Part shown: piece by piece, positions 20,926-29,865 of the stretch
Position numbering within the stretch: position 1 is the stretch's first letter
How the letters are laid out: each line of letters opens with the position of its first letter
Made by a program: the position numbers and the translations under genes
Notes under the pieces: generated by a model
The model's database searches: none
Seen by the model: only the letters and a program-made list of their open reading frames with translations
Told to the model about the DNA's origin: nothing
Source of the DNA: a virus
Strand: one strand, 5' to 3'
IMG/VR virus record: IMGVR_UViG_3300046820_002180
Span: 1 to 64,000 of that record
DNA length: 64,000 nucleotides

Positions 20926-22656
20926 ATGGGATTAGTAATTAGACTGCACGACATTGTATCACCTAGTGTGAGCGGGTTTACCGTTTCATATAAAGAAGGT
21001 AGTTCACCATACCCAATGAATAGTGGGTATATCACATATGCAGATTTTCCATCAGGAACATCCACAGTTAATATTAGTGGAGTAACATTAAATTTTAATA
21101 GTAATTATTGGGTTAAAATTACCGATAAATTTACAGGTAGATATATTATTGAGAATATTGAGACGAATGACCCAATTGCTTATATGGACTGTTGTCCTCA
21201 ACCAGTTGGTTTAGGGGCAGTTTGTTATCATAGTTGTTACCCACCAACAATTAATAGTATTACTTGTGTTGGATTGGTACCACCGACAGCAACTCCGACT
21301 CCGACTCCGACTCCGACTCCGACTCCTACACCAACAGCAACTGTAATAGGACCAACCGCCACCCCAACTCCAACTCCTACAAGTACCCCCACACCAACAC
21401 CGACACCAACAGAAACAGGTGATAGTTGCTTGTGTTATTGCGTCACTTATGATGTGAATGATTTACCAAATGACTTATATGTTAGATACTCTGTTTGTGG
21501 AACTGCGAGTGTTGAAACAGAATTAATTTCTGCAATAGAAAGTATGGATAATGGTGATGGAACCACAACTGCGTGTATTTGTGTGAAACAAGGTGGGGCA
21601 TATTCAACACCGGTATGTGTACAGGGAGGTCTTGAAATACTTTGTCCTGAGGGAGTTACTTGGTCAATGGGTAGTAGTTGTACATCATCCGCCACTTGTT
21701 TTATAGTGAGTGACCCTACACCAACAGCAACCCCAACTCCAACCCCTACACCTACAGCAACCCCAACACCTTATTATTTATTATTAAGTCGTTGTGATTC
21801 TGCACCAAATACAGTAACAGGATGGACTATGAATGCGTACACACAATCACAAATAATGGTTGGCGATATATTCTATTCTGCTGGACAATATTATTATCAA
21901 GTGATTAATTATCAAACAGCACAACCAAATCCTGCAGGTATTATAGATGGTACTAAGTCAAATGATTACACATCTTGCGACCAAACACCCGGACATTATG
22001 TTGCACCAACACCTGACCCAGGACAATCAATATTAATTCATATAGGACAAACATTTAGTAACACAACCCAACCTTGTGCAATGTATGAATCTGCAATTGC
22101 AACCAATAGTGCTACGGTATACTTAAATGGACATAACATACCGGTTAATGGTGATTATGCATATAACACCGCCGCTTGTAATGTTGGTGATGAATATAGT
22201 GGTAACTCTAATTACTATGCTGCACTTGCTAATAGTACTAGATATACATTTACAATTGGAAGTGGGGGATATATTAATAACGTTACAGCTTGTGGAGCAA
22301 TACCAACAGCAACTGCGACTCCTACACCAACTCCTACCCCGACCTCTATACCATTAGTTGGATTGTTTAAGTCACAAGGATTGTTAGAATTTAATAGTCA
22401 TTGTGGTAATAACTATTTAATCAATAGTCCATTCTATGGTGAAACAACTTCAATTAATAGTTTATACGGAACATACGTATATTCAGACACAAACTACACA
22501 CCACTTGATGGTGAAAGTAAATGGTATGCGGTAGGTAGTGATGACCAAGCGAATACTTCAGATTTACCATACTACTCAGTACAAATTGCGGGTAATGGCG
22601 AAGTAACAAGTGTTCAATACATAACAAGCTGTTCTGGTGGAGGAAGTCAGGCATAA
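20926..22656 (+). CDS. Modular Cys-rich fibre protein with three Pro-Thr linkers
   Basis: 576 residues. An in-frame extension to 20791 exists but would read through the terminator, so MGLVIRLHDIV at 20926 is chosen. Order: beta-sandwich head (1-95), Cys-rich segment, PT linker (about 117-164), Cys-rich domain (CLCYCVTYDVND), PT linker (about 263-284), a domain starting YYLLLSRCDSAP, a domain around SILIHIGQTFSNTTQPC, PT linker (about 459-474), then a C-terminal domain with FNSHCGNNYL, GTYVYSD, SKWYAVG and GEVTSVQYITSC. That last domain recurs in two other fibre genes. Likely a beads-on-a-string receptor-binding or decoration protein. Confidence 0.7.
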   Translation: MGLVIRLHDIVSPSVSGFTVSYKEGSSPYPMNSGYITYADFPSGTSTVNISGVTLNFNSNYWVKITDKFTGRYIIENIETNDPIAYMDCCPQPVGLGAVCYHSCYPPTINSITCVGLVPPTATPTPTPTPTPTPTPTATVIGPTATPTPTPTSTPTPTPTPTETGDSCLCYCVTYDVNDLPNDLYVRYSVCGTASVETELISAIESMDNGDGTTTACICVKQGGAYSTPVCVQGGLEILCPEGVTWSMGSSCTSSATCFIVSDPTPTATPTPTPTPTATPTPYYLLLSRCDSAPNTVTGWTMNAYTQSQIMVGDIFYSAGQYYYQVINYQTAQPNPAGIIDGTKSNDYTSCDQTPGHYVAPTPDPGQSILIHIGQTFSNTTQPCAMYESAIATNSATVYLNGHNIPVNGDYAYNTAACNVGDEYSGNSNYYAALANSTRYTFTIGSGGYINNVTACGAIPTATATPTPTPTPTSIPLVGLFKSQGLLEFNSHCGNNYLINSPFYGETTSINSLYGTYVYSDTNYTPLDGESKWYAVGSDDQANTSDLPYYSVQIAGNGEVTSVQYITSCSGGGSQA

Positions 22657-22667
22657 TGAAATAAAAT

Positions 22668-22676
22668 TATAAATAA
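22668..22676 (+). promoter_or_regulatory. Inverted element TTATAAATA before 22680
   Basis: The intergenic gap holds TTATAAATA, the reverse complement of the TATTTATA element and identical to the T4 late -10 sequence. Whether it is active in this orientation is unknown. Confidence 0.25.
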
Positions 22677-22679
22677 AAA

Positions 22680-24113
22680 ATGGCAGTAGCAAGCATAACG
22701 GTTAATTACACGGCGAGTTGTACAGGATGTACACAAGAATATAGGTATGCCCTTAGTAGTGGTAATATCAATACCGCTACAGTTATACCATATTCAGGTT
22801 CGTCACCTATAGTCATTACAGGTTTAACGACGGGTAATTCGTATGTTTTTCAAATGAGAAATGTGTGTGAATTAATTTCAAGTGATTGGACAAGTGTACA
22901 AACCGTAACCTGTGAAGGAGTAATAACACCTACAGCCACACCTACAGCCACACCTACAGCAACTCCTACTCCTACACCAACGGCAACTGTGGCGGGACCT
23001 ACTGCAACACCAACACCTACACCTACTCCGACCGCAACTATTGCAGTACCAACCCCAACCCCAACACCGACCCCTACATTGAATATAGTTGACCCTGAAG
23101 ACCCAATAGTATATTATTACTATGCTTTAGGTAATTGTAATGATATGAGATACTCAGGTACCGAAACGACTGTTTTTGGTATTGGAGCACCATTAGTGGT
23201 TCCTGTTTGTATGACCTCTGCACAAATTACTCAATGGTATTCTACAGCTAATTTTGCACAACAATCGTTAAGTATTGATTACGACGACCCTTGTGGTTTT
23301 GGTGATAACTATTCGGGAGTTGCCATTGGTAGAAGTACCACACAATTAACAGAAGGAACAGTTTATCTTGTTGGTAACAATTGTTTATCAATTGTTGCAG
23401 TTGAAACACAATACGTTCAAAATTGGAGCGTGAATTTAGATGGAATCTCACCAATAGGTGGTGATAATCCTTGTGGAGCTTGTGACCCACCATTTACAGG
23501 ATATACACTTGCAGGATATAGTGGTGTGACTTGTGATACAGGTGAAAATATCCTTGCGGTATCAATACTTGGTAGTTTAGTGGTGGGTAATGAATATGGA
23601 ATACAATTGTATAGTGGGAATACTCCTATGGCCAATACTAGATGTATGACTATCAACGCCAATCTTGGTCCTCAACTTACTCTTACGGACCCAATAAATA
23701 ATCCATATTCAGGACATCATATCACAGATGGAGGACCATTTGTGTTAGGACAACCAATATTCCAAGGATATACCGATTGTGGAACTTGTAATGCAACACC
23801 TAAAAAATATAAAATAGATGGAGTAAGGTGTGACAACTCTCAATATAGTGTAACTGTATGGTCAAATACATTACCAACAATTGGAATTAACGATACGTTT
23901 AGAGTTAATGATTCATTCTTAAACACATTCTGTTGGAAGGTAATAGCAAAAGATAATTATAAAACAGTAGTATATGGATATCCTGAATATAGTATTTTGG
24001 ATACAGGATGTTCACCTTGTGACGGAACCCCACCAACAACACCAGCACCTACTCCAACCGATAGTGGAGGAAGTGGAGGTAGTGGAGGAAGCTCTGGAGG
24101 ATACAGCGGTTAA
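22680..24113 (+). CDS. Modular fibre protein with FN3-like head and Pro-Thr stalk
   Basis: 477 residues. Residues 1-80 look like a fibronectin type III domain (ITVNYTASCTGCTQEYRYAL, then ITGLTTGNSYVFQMRNVC). Two PT segments follow (about 81-135, with TVAGPTATPTPT and [12 protein letters not shown]). Three Cys-bearing beta domains come next (starting near YYYYALGNCND, YTLAGYSGVTCD, and KYKIDGVRCDNS), and the end is a Gly/Ser tract (GGSGGSGGSSGG). The head is clearly related to that of the gene at 24797. Likely a virion adhesin. Confidence 0.7.
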   Translation: MAVASITVNYTASCTGCTQEYRYALSSGNINTATVIPYSGSSPIVITGLTTGNSYVFQMRNVCELISSDWTSVQTVTCEGVITPTATPTATPTATPTPTPTATVAGPTATPTPTPTPTATIAVPTPTPTPTPTLNIVDPEDPIVYYYYALGNCNDMRYSGTETTVFGIGAPLVVPVCMTSAQITQWYSTANFAQQSLSIDYDDPCGFGDNYSGVAIGRSTTQLTEGTVYLVGNNCLSIVAVETQYVQNWSVNLDGISPIGGDNPCGACDPPFTGYTLAGYSGVTCDTGENILAVSILGSLVVGNEYGIQLYSGNTPMANTRCMTINANLGPQLTLTDPINNPYSGHHITDGGPFVLGQPIFQGYTDCGTCNATPKKYKIDGVRCDNSQYSVTVWSNTLPTIGINDTFRVNDSFLNTFCWKVIAKDNYKTVVYGYPEYSILDTGCSPCDGTPPTTPAPTPTDSGGSGGSGGSSGGYSG

Positions 24114-24127
24114 AAAAAATTAAATAT

Positions 24128-24772
24128 ATGGGAACATTTAATAGAGAAGCTAATTTAAACGATAGTGTTTTTTTTCAAAGAGGAGTTGTTAAAACAACAA
24201 ATCATTGGACAAGACCATCGTATCAAAAAGTCTATGATTTTTTATTTAATTTATATCTTAAATCAACAATCATTAAAGATTATGATGTTTATTTAATGGG
24301 AGGAGTTTTATTTGATTTCAATAACACTTGGGATTTAGATATGTGTCTTGTCGGAGGTAACCACACTGATGAAAAAATAGAAAAAGATTTAAATTTTATG
24401 ATGGATATGGGATTAAATCAATTTAATCTATTATTAGATGTTACTTGGTATGAACAAAGACCATCCAATTTAAGATATGACCAAATGGTTGAAAACGAGT
24501 TTAAACCGGACAATATTATTCACAAAAAAATAGGATATACCAAAAAACAAATTAATAATGAATTTGAAGAAAAAGATTTAAGAAATGACTCAAACTTTAT
24601 TTTATTGAGTGACTATTTGGTTCAAGGAAATTATGGAGTAAATGGTAGACATACCGAAAAAATGATAAATAAAGTTCAAAATAACACGAAACCGGAAACA
24701 ATAACAACATTTAGTGTTATGGATTTTTTAAAAGAAAATGAAAGTTATTTCCATTCTAACACAAATAGATAA
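24128..24772 (+). CDS. Putative nucleotidyltransferase-fold protein
   Basis: 214 residues. The segment YLMGGVLFDFNNTWDLDMCL fits the Pol-beta superfamily nucleotidyltransferase signature hG[GS]x(9-13)Dh[DE]h: G58-G59, nine residues, D69-L-D71; D104 in LLLDVTWYEQ could be the third carboxylate. No domain for a specific substrate could be named. It is oddly placed between two adhesin genes, without Pro-Thr linkers or a Cys-rich domain, so it is probably an enzyme rather than a virion part. Possible roles: nucleotidylation or sugar-nucleotide chemistry on fibres, or an unrelated cargo gene. The leader is A-rich without an SD site. Motif-level evidence only. Confidence 0.5.
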   Translation: MGTFNREANLNDSVFFQRGVVKTTNHWTRPSYQKVYDFLFNLYLKSTIIKDYDVYLMGGVLFDFNNTWDLDMCLVGGNHTDEKIEKDLNFMMDMGLNQFNLLLDVTWYEQRPSNLRYDQMVENEFKPDNIIHKKIGYTKKQINNEFEEKDLRNDSNFILLSDYLVQGNYGVNGRHTEKMINKVQNNTKPETITTFSVMDFLKENESYFHSNTNR

Positions 24773-24784
24773 AATAAAAAAACG

Positions 24785-24792
24785 TATTTATA
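24785..24792 (+). promoter_or_regulatory. TATTTATA element before 24797
   Basis: Perfect TATTTATA ending 4 nt before the ATG. Confidence 0.55.
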
Positions 24793-24796
24793 CTAA

Positions 24797-25918
24797 ATGG
24801 CACAATTAATATTAACTTGGTCACCACCGGCAGATTGTAGCGGATGTACTTACGAATATAGGTATAAGTTATCAAGCGCATCGACGTATGTGACAGGTGC
24901 AACTAGTAATACTATTGTGACTATTAATGGATTAATTGATGCACAAACATACAATTATAGTGTTAGGACTATATGTCCTGATGCTGGTGGTAATTTAAGA
25001 AGTAGATGGTTAAATAATAGTTCAGTTACTTGTAACACGAATCCACCATTACAACCCACACCTACACCAACAATTACCCCAACACCTACCGCAACGGGTA
25101 CACCTACACCAACCCCTACACCGACAGCAACGGTATCGGCACCAACCGTAACTCCGACCCCTACACCGACTCCTACTCCTACAACAACTGTTGGTTCTTG
25201 TTTAAGTGGTACATTAGAAGCTACAGGTAATTGTTCGGGTTATGAGTCGTCAACATTTACATTAGCAAGTGGATATCAAGCAACAATTACACCATCGGGA
25301 TATTTCTTTAGTGGTACAGGAACAAGATATGCATATGCTTACTTAAGAACAAACACAGGTACAAATATTCAAGAGTTTATATTAACACAAACTAACAGTA
25401 ATACTCCAACTTTTTCACCTGCAACATACACAATCACAACACCGGGAACATATCAATTATATGGTCAACAGGTCAATTGTGGTCAAAATGGTGGAACAGG
25501 TGGTTCAGGTCTTATTAAATTAACTGTTGGTAATTGTCAAGTTTTATCAACCCCAACACCGACCCCTACACCAACGTCAGCACCTTTAAATAGATTTTAT
25601 GTAGCCTCACCGGTTGCTGATATTGATACAACATATTGTGTTTCGCCTGGTTATGTATTAACAGGTGCACTATGGTCATATGCAACTACAGTAAGTGGTT
25701 TAATGAATCAACAAGTTTATATTGACCAATATGGTGATGATGTGTTCGTTGGAGTAGATGGTTATAAGTATGGAATTTCTTTAACAGCGGGAATAAATAC
25801 ATATACTGATGGAACATCTAACTATTATTTAATTCAAATCGACCAATATGGGTATGTATATAATGTACTAGCACCAAATTGTGGTACTTCTGGAGGTGGA
25901 GGTGATATACCACTATAA
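24797..25918 (+). CDS. Modular fibre protein with FN3-like head and shared tip domain
   Basis: 373 residues. FN3-like head (1-80; LILTWSPPADCSGCTYEYRY, then INGLIDAQTYNYSVRTIC) related to that of the 22680 protein. PT stalk about 87-133 contains the [16 protein letters not shown] unit of the 48-bp repeat. A Cys-bearing beta domain follows (SCLSGTLEATGNCSGYESS onward), then a second short PT linker and the C-terminal tip domain (TTYCVSPGY, QQVYIDQYGDD, IQIDQYGYVYNVLAPNC). Ends in a Gly-rich tail. The domain combination suggests exchange between fibre genes. Confidence 0.7.
   Translation: MAQLILTWSPPADCSGCTYEYRYKLSSASTYVTGATSNTIVTINGLIDAQTYNYSVRTICPDAGGNLRSRWLNNSSVTCNTNPPLQPTPTPTITPTPTATGTPTPTPTPTATVSAPTVTPTPTPTPTPTTTVGSCLSGTLEATGNCSGYESSTFTLASGYQATITPSGYFFSGTGTRYAYAYLRTNTGTNIQEFILTQTNSNTPTFSPATYTITTPGTYQLYGQQVNCGQNGGTGGSGLIKLTVGNCQVLSTPTPTPTPTSAPLNRFYVASPVADIDTTYCVSPGYVLTGALWSYATTVSGLMNQQVYIDQYGDDVFVGVDGYKYGISLTAGINTYTDGTSNYYLIQIDQYGYVYNVLAPNCGTSGGGGDIPL
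25060..25113 (+). repeat. Near-copy of the 48-bp repeat from the giant adhesin gene
   Basis: Matches the 17541-17721 unit (including CAATTACCCCAACACCTACC) with a single A-to-G change inside CAACAGG, in a different gene 7.4 kb away. Other Pro-Thr tracts nearby use different codons, so shared origin is more likely than convergence. Confidence 0.75.
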
Positions 25919-25934
25919 TAAAACATAAAAAGAA

Positions 25935-25942
25935 TATTTATA
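25935..25942 (+). promoter_or_regulatory. TATTTATA element before collar-fibre gene
   Basis: Perfect TATTTATA ending 4 nt before the ATG at 25947. Confidence 0.55.
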
Positions 25943-25946
25943 ACAT

Positions 25947-28133
25947 ATGAGTTTTTTACACGAGAATGAATCAGAACATATAGCAGCAAGAATTACCAAT
26001 GAGGGTAGACAAAAAATTGCTGAAGGTAATTTCAACATTACCTACTTCCAAGTGGGTGATTCTGAATACGACTATAATTTTGAGGAGTATGACGGTACTA
26101 CCGGTACCACAAACCCATCTCAAAAGGTATTCACACCTTTGGATAAAGATTCTATTGTAAAATATCCATATAAATTATCAGAATCTACAGTCACAGGTAC
26201 AACATTCGGTAACCCCGTTCAAGTTTCTCAAATTGAAACAATTAGAAATGAAATGGGACCTGCTGGATTTGTTTCTGCTTATTTAGAATATGATGGAATT
26301 CCTTGTACAGGGACAACAGTTGAATGTTCAAATGAAAAAATACCTGTTTCTGCATTATCAGGAACTACAACGTTATACTTAACTGGAAATACATTTTCAA
26401 ATTGTGAGTTTATTACAATAGCATTTACTGAATTAGTTGGTACTGACTTAAATTGTCCAATTATTTCTGGCACATCAACAAGTTTAATATATAGAGTAAC
26501 AAATTTTGTTTCAGGATTAACGTTTAACACATTAACATTAGATAGAGCAACTCCGAGTATGTCAAACATATGTTCGGGAGGTTCGGCGACTGTTATGTGT
26601 AATAAATGTAATCCATTTTTCCCTGGTCCATATGAAACTGATTTAACTTGTTTACCAAATACACAAAACCCTGAAGACCAACAAGACCCTTGGACATTAA
26701 ACATTGTGTGGAGTGAAAGACCTGCGGGTGTTAAAAATCAAGGAGCTGAGATACAAGAATATGTTAGTGGATACACAAGTAACGTATTTGTTTCAACCAA
26801 AGAATTTTTAGGATATGGTTCTTCATCAGGACAGACAGTTAACACAGGTACAACCATCACAAATAGTTTTGGTGATTCTGTAATTGTTTTACCTGAGGAA
26901 CAACATAGTATTGCTATTATTCATTATTCAGAACTTAATACAGAAAGAGAACCTGAAAAATTCTTTAAGTATGAAGATTATATTAGTACTAATAATAGTG
27001 TAGTAGATGCTTTATTATACGATTCAGATGATGAGCCGGTAACAGACTTAGATTATTTTGAAGTTTATATTCCATTTATTTATTATCATAGAAATACAGG
27101 GACAACAGTAGGTGCAAGATTCACAATGGACACTACAGATTATTTTGTTAACTCTACAGCTATTGATACTAAATTAAATAAATTAAAATATAGATATCTT
27201 TTAGATGAAAGAGGATATAGAGTAGGTAGAGTTTATGTAAATCATAAAGTAATTGTATTTGACGACCAAGAAATTGTTGCAGTCTTAGATTACAAATCTA
27301 ATAGAAAATACACCTTACCAATTCCAAGAGTTGCACAAGTTCCTGTTGATACTAAATGTAGCACAACAGGAAACCCGTTAGAACCTTTAATGAGTGGAAC
27401 AACAGGTCAAACTGTTTTTGTAACATATCTATTAGAATTTAGTGGGTCAACTTCATTACATTGTAATCACTATTCAAAAATTACAGGTACATCATTAAAT
27501 GCTGATATATCATTTAGATTCTCAGACAATGATTGGGTTCATATGAAATCAACCAAGTGTGGATTTAAAAATGGATTTATAGCTGACAAATTATATGCGT
27601 TAGTTCAATTGGTAGATACAGGAGACCAACCACAAACAGATTTGTGGAGAAAAATTAACATTACATCTGATATTCCGAACCATATGGCTATGAGTGGTAA
27701 CACAGGAGGATTAATTGACCCTGATAATCTTAGAGGTGCTCGTTTTGTAATAACAAACGATGATTATGATAATGTGATTAATTATGTACCATACGACATT
27801 GAAGACCATTTAGGTGAATTACCGAATCAACCGGCACCTTATGATAACGGTAGTTTTTATCAAACCACACCTCAATTTGGAGACGAACAACCATTCCCTG
27901 GTAGTATTAAATTGGTAAGAGCTTCTGACTTAACGGTTATGAGATTTTTAGTAAACCTACCAAATGGTGAATTTACCACAACACAAAATCCAAGTTATAC
28001 AACAGGTAAAACCAAACGAATAACTGAAGTCGGTTTATTCAATAGTAACAAAGAACTTTTAGTTATTGGTAAAACACCAAAACCAATTCATAGAGTGGGT
28101 ACACAAGTTTTTGCAGTAAAAATTGACCTCTAA
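25947..28133 (+). CDS. Tail-collar fibre-like structural protein
   Basis: 728 residues. The N-terminus (ARITNEGRQKIAEGNFNI, then YFQVGDSEYDYNF) resembles the phage tail-collar fibre N-terminal domain (DUF3751 type: LTNxGxxxIA...ixxGDG), which seats fibres on the baseplate. The last about 60 residues (TKRITEVGLFNSNKELLVIG) also fit that group. The middle is beta-rich with Cys pairs (VMCNKCNPFFPG). It is the last gene of the left virion block. Anchor function is inferred from family; it may instead be a baseplate protein. Confidence 0.65.
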   Translation: MSFLHENESEHIAARITNEGRQKIAEGNFNITYFQVGDSEYDYNFEEYDGTTGTTNPSQKVFTPLDKDSIVKYPYKLSESTVTGTTFGNPVQVSQIETIRNEMGPAGFVSAYLEYDGIPCTGTTVECSNEKIPVSALSGTTTLYLTGNTFSNCEFITIAFTELVGTDLNCPIISGTSTSLIYRVTNFVSGLTFNTLTLDRATPSMSNICSGGSATVMCNKCNPFFPGPYETDLTCLPNTQNPEDQQDPWTLNIVWSERPAGVKNQGAEIQEYVSGYTSNVFVSTKEFLGYGSSSGQTVNTGTTITNSFGDSVIVLPEEQHSIAIIHYSELNTEREPEKFFKYEDYISTNNSVVDALLYDSDDEPVTDLDYFEVYIPFIYYHRNTGTTVGARFTMDTTDYFVNSTAIDTKLNKLKYRYLLDERGYRVGRVYVNHKVIVFDDQEIVAVLDYKSNRKYTLPIPRVAQVPVDTKCSTTGNPLEPLMSGTTGQTVFVTYLLEFSGSTSLHCNHYSKITGTSLNADISFRFSDNDWVHMKSTKCGFKNGFIADKLYALVQLVDTGDQPQTDLWRKINITSDIPNHMAMSGNTGGLIDPDNLRGARFVITNDDYDNVINYVPYDIEDHLGELPNQPAPYDNGSFYQTTPQFGDEQPFPGSIKLVRASDLTVMRFLVNLPNGEFTTTQNPSYTTGKTKRITEVGLFNSNKELLVIGKTPKPIHRVGTQVFAVKIDL

Positions 28134-28155
28134 CCATTTACAAAACAAATAATAT

Positions 28156-28163
28156 TATTTATA
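28156..28163 (+). promoter_or_regulatory. TATTTATA element before the RuvC-like gene
   Basis: Perfect TATTTATA, 9 nt before the ATG at 28173. Confidence 0.5.
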
Positions 28164-28172
28164 TATTATTTT

Positions 28173-28784
28173 ATGGAGAACAATTTAAAAAACAAAGCGA
28201 AGATTTTGGGATTGGATATCTCAACTAAAACAATTGGTTGGGCATTATTTGATATCAATAGTTCTAAATTATTGGAACTAACACACTTTTCCCCTAAAAT
28301 TAAACCACAACCTGAAGATAAAATTGAAGAATTATTATTGAAGGCTGAAGCGTTTAAAAAACATTTATTGGAATATAAAAATATGGGAATCACTCGAGTA
28401 GTGATTGAAGAACCGTTATTACAATCAAATAACATTTATACGGTAGGAACACTATTACGTTACAATACATTAATTTTAAAGAACTGTTATGACGTATTGG
28501 GAATTGTTCCCACATTCATCTCAACATATAACGCAAGAAAATTTGCATTCCCCGATTTAGTAGGAGCAAACGACAAAGGTCGTAATGTTTTATTTGGTGG
28601 TTATCCAAAAGATATTGATAAAAAACACGTTATTTGGGAACACGTTAATAACGTATGTCCTGATGTTAAATGGTTATATGGTAAAACAGGAAGTCTTAAA
28701 AAAGAAAATTATGATATGAGTGACGCAGCAACTGCAGTCATCGGATATGTCAATATGATTAAGAGTGAAAAATCCGGCAACTAA
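28173..28784 (+). CDS. RuvC-like Holliday-junction resolvase
   Basis: 203 residues with the RNase H-fold resolvase pattern: D15 in LGLDISTKTIGWAL, E79/E80 in VVIEEPL, and D181/D184 in YDMSDAATAVIGY, giving the four carboxylates for two-metal cleavage. The role would be resolving recombination or replication junctions before packaging; T4 uses the unrelated gp49 for this. It lies between the virion block and the replication genes and carries its own TATTTATA element, suggesting late expression like packaging genes. An alternative is another RuvC-fold nuclease, but length and motif spacing fit the phage resolvases. Confidence 0.85.
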   Translation: MENNLKNKAKILGLDISTKTIGWALFDINSSKLLELTHFSPKIKPQPEDKIEELLLKAEAFKKHLLEYKNMGITRVVIEEPLLQSNNIYTVGTLLRYNTLILKNCYDVLGIVPTFISTYNARKFAFPDLVGANDKGRNVLFGGYPKDIDKKHVIWEHVNNVCPDVKWLYGKTGSLKKENYDMSDAATAVIGYVNMIKSEKSGN

Positions 28785-28812
28785 TATTTCACTTTAGAAT
28801 TTTATTATTCTA

Positions 28813-28820
28813 TATTTATT
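28813..28820 (+). promoter_or_regulatory. TATTTATA-type element before a possible small RNA
   Basis: TATTTATT in the 138-nt gap between the RuvC-like gene and the primase gene; about 50 nt downstream begins a strong terminator with no coding region between. Confidence 0.35.
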
Positions 28821-28825
28821 AATAG

Positions 28826-28862
28826 GACGGGACGTGGGTTAAAATCCACGTTTGGTTGGTGT
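28826..28862 (+). ncRNA. Possible small RNA body
   Basis: ACGTGG (28832-28837) pairs with CCACGT (28846-28851) around an 8-nt loop, followed by a G/T-rich linker and a terminator hairpin. With the upstream element this could be a transcript of about 70 nt with two hairpins. It may equally be the 3' end of the virion/RuvC transcript. No known RNA family recognised. Confidence 0.3.
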
Positions 28863-28895
28863 TCCCTCGGAGTGGTGTCCGAGGGATTTTTTTTT
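28863..28895 (+). terminator. Intrinsic terminator before the primase gene
   Basis: TCCCTCGGA / TCCGAGGGA, nine perfect pairs, 6-nt loop, then a nine-base T run. It is the strongest terminator in the window, closing the late block. Confidence 0.95.
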
Positions 28896-28909
28896 CTCCT
28901 TTTTTTTCC

Positions 28910-28917
28910 TTATATTT
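28910..28917 (+). promoter_or_regulatory. TTATATTT element before primase
   Basis: Host-like -7-type sequence immediately after a terminator, 5 nt before the ATG at 28923; no TTTG box upstream at about 19 nt. Confidence 0.3.
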
Positions 28918-28922
28918 TTCTT

Positions 28923-29864
28923 ATGGGTGTATCTAATGATGATTATGAACCAATTATCGAAATACTAGAAGATATTCTAGGTGACCATCGTATGCATAAT
29001 GACTATAAAGGTCAGATGTCATTCGATTGTCCTGTTTGTTCATATGAGTTAAAAGGTTTGGACCACGGAGATGGTAAAGGTAATTTAGAGGTTAATTATA
29101 GACACAACGTTTATAAATGTTGGGCTTGTAGTGAAGTGAACTACACTCACGGTTCATTACATAAATTAATTAAAAAATATGGAACAACCAAACATTTAAA
29201 AAGATACGAGTTATTAGTACCCGAAGAAAGTTTTGAAAACGGTAAACCAAATTTTAAAGCAGTTAAATTACCTGATGAATTTATTCCATTTTCTAAAGTT
29301 AGTGCTGGTTTAAAACTAACACACTATTACAAGACGGCACTAAACTATGTTCGTAAAAGAAATATAACCGATGATATGTTAACAAAATATAACATCGGAT
29401 TTTGTTATAAGGGTCCATATGCGAATAGAATTATAATCCCTTCATATGATGCCGAAAATAGATTAAATTATTTCATTGCAAGGTCGTATGAAGCAAAGAC
29501 TAAATTCAAATACAAAAACCCCGAAGCACAAAAAGAAATTATAATATTCAACGAATATCTAATTGATTGGTTTATGCCGATTTATATTGTTGAGGGAGCG
29601 TTCGATAGTATTTTCTTACCCAACTCAATTCCAATGTTAGGTAAAGTTATGGGAGAAAAATTATTTAGTCTGTTATATGAAAAGGCGTTAGGTGTTGTTG
29701 TAGTATTAGATGGGGATGCTTGGGAAAACTCTCAAAAGATTTATCACAAACTAAATGGCGGTAGATTGTTTGGAAAAGTATGGACAATAAAATTACCATT
29801 GGATAAGGATATTGCTGACCTTCAAGGTAAATTGGATAATTACGAAAAAATACAGTTAGATTAA
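28923..29864 (+). CDS. DNA primase, DnaG/TOPRIM type
   Basis: 313 residues from MGVSNDDYEP. A longer reading to 28872 would begin inside the terminator and is rejected. Zinc-binding N-terminal domain with C36-P-V-C39 and C66-W-A-C69. TOPRIM motifs: IYIVEGAFDS (about 220-229) with the catalytic Glu, and VVVLDGDAW (about 258) with the DxD. It makes RNA primers for lagging-strand synthesis, like T4 gp61 but with a clear CHC2-style zinc finger. No helicase is fused (T7 type), so a separate helicase is expected elsewhere in the genome. It begins the recombination/replication cluster. Confidence 0.9.
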   Translation: MGVSNDDYEPIIEILEDILGDHRMHNDYKGQMSFDCPVCSYELKGLDHGDGKGNLEVNYRHNVYKCWACSEVNYTHGSLHKLIKKYGTTKHLKRYELLVPEESFENGKPNFKAVKLPDEFIPFSKVSAGLKLTHYYKTALNYVRKRNITDDMLTKYNIGFCYKGPYANRIIIPSYDAENRLNYFIARSYEAKTKFKYKNPEAQKEIIIFNEYLIDWFMPIYIVEGAFDSIFLPNSIPMLGKVMGEKLFSLLYEKALGVVVVLDGDAWENSQKIYHKLNGGRLFGKVWTIKLPLDKDIADLQGKLDNYEKIQLD

Positions 29865-29865
29865 T

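Noticed and set aside
28872-28922. Upstream extension of the primase
   Set aside because: Begins inside the terminator hairpin; the extra residues are a hydrophobic by-product of the T run.
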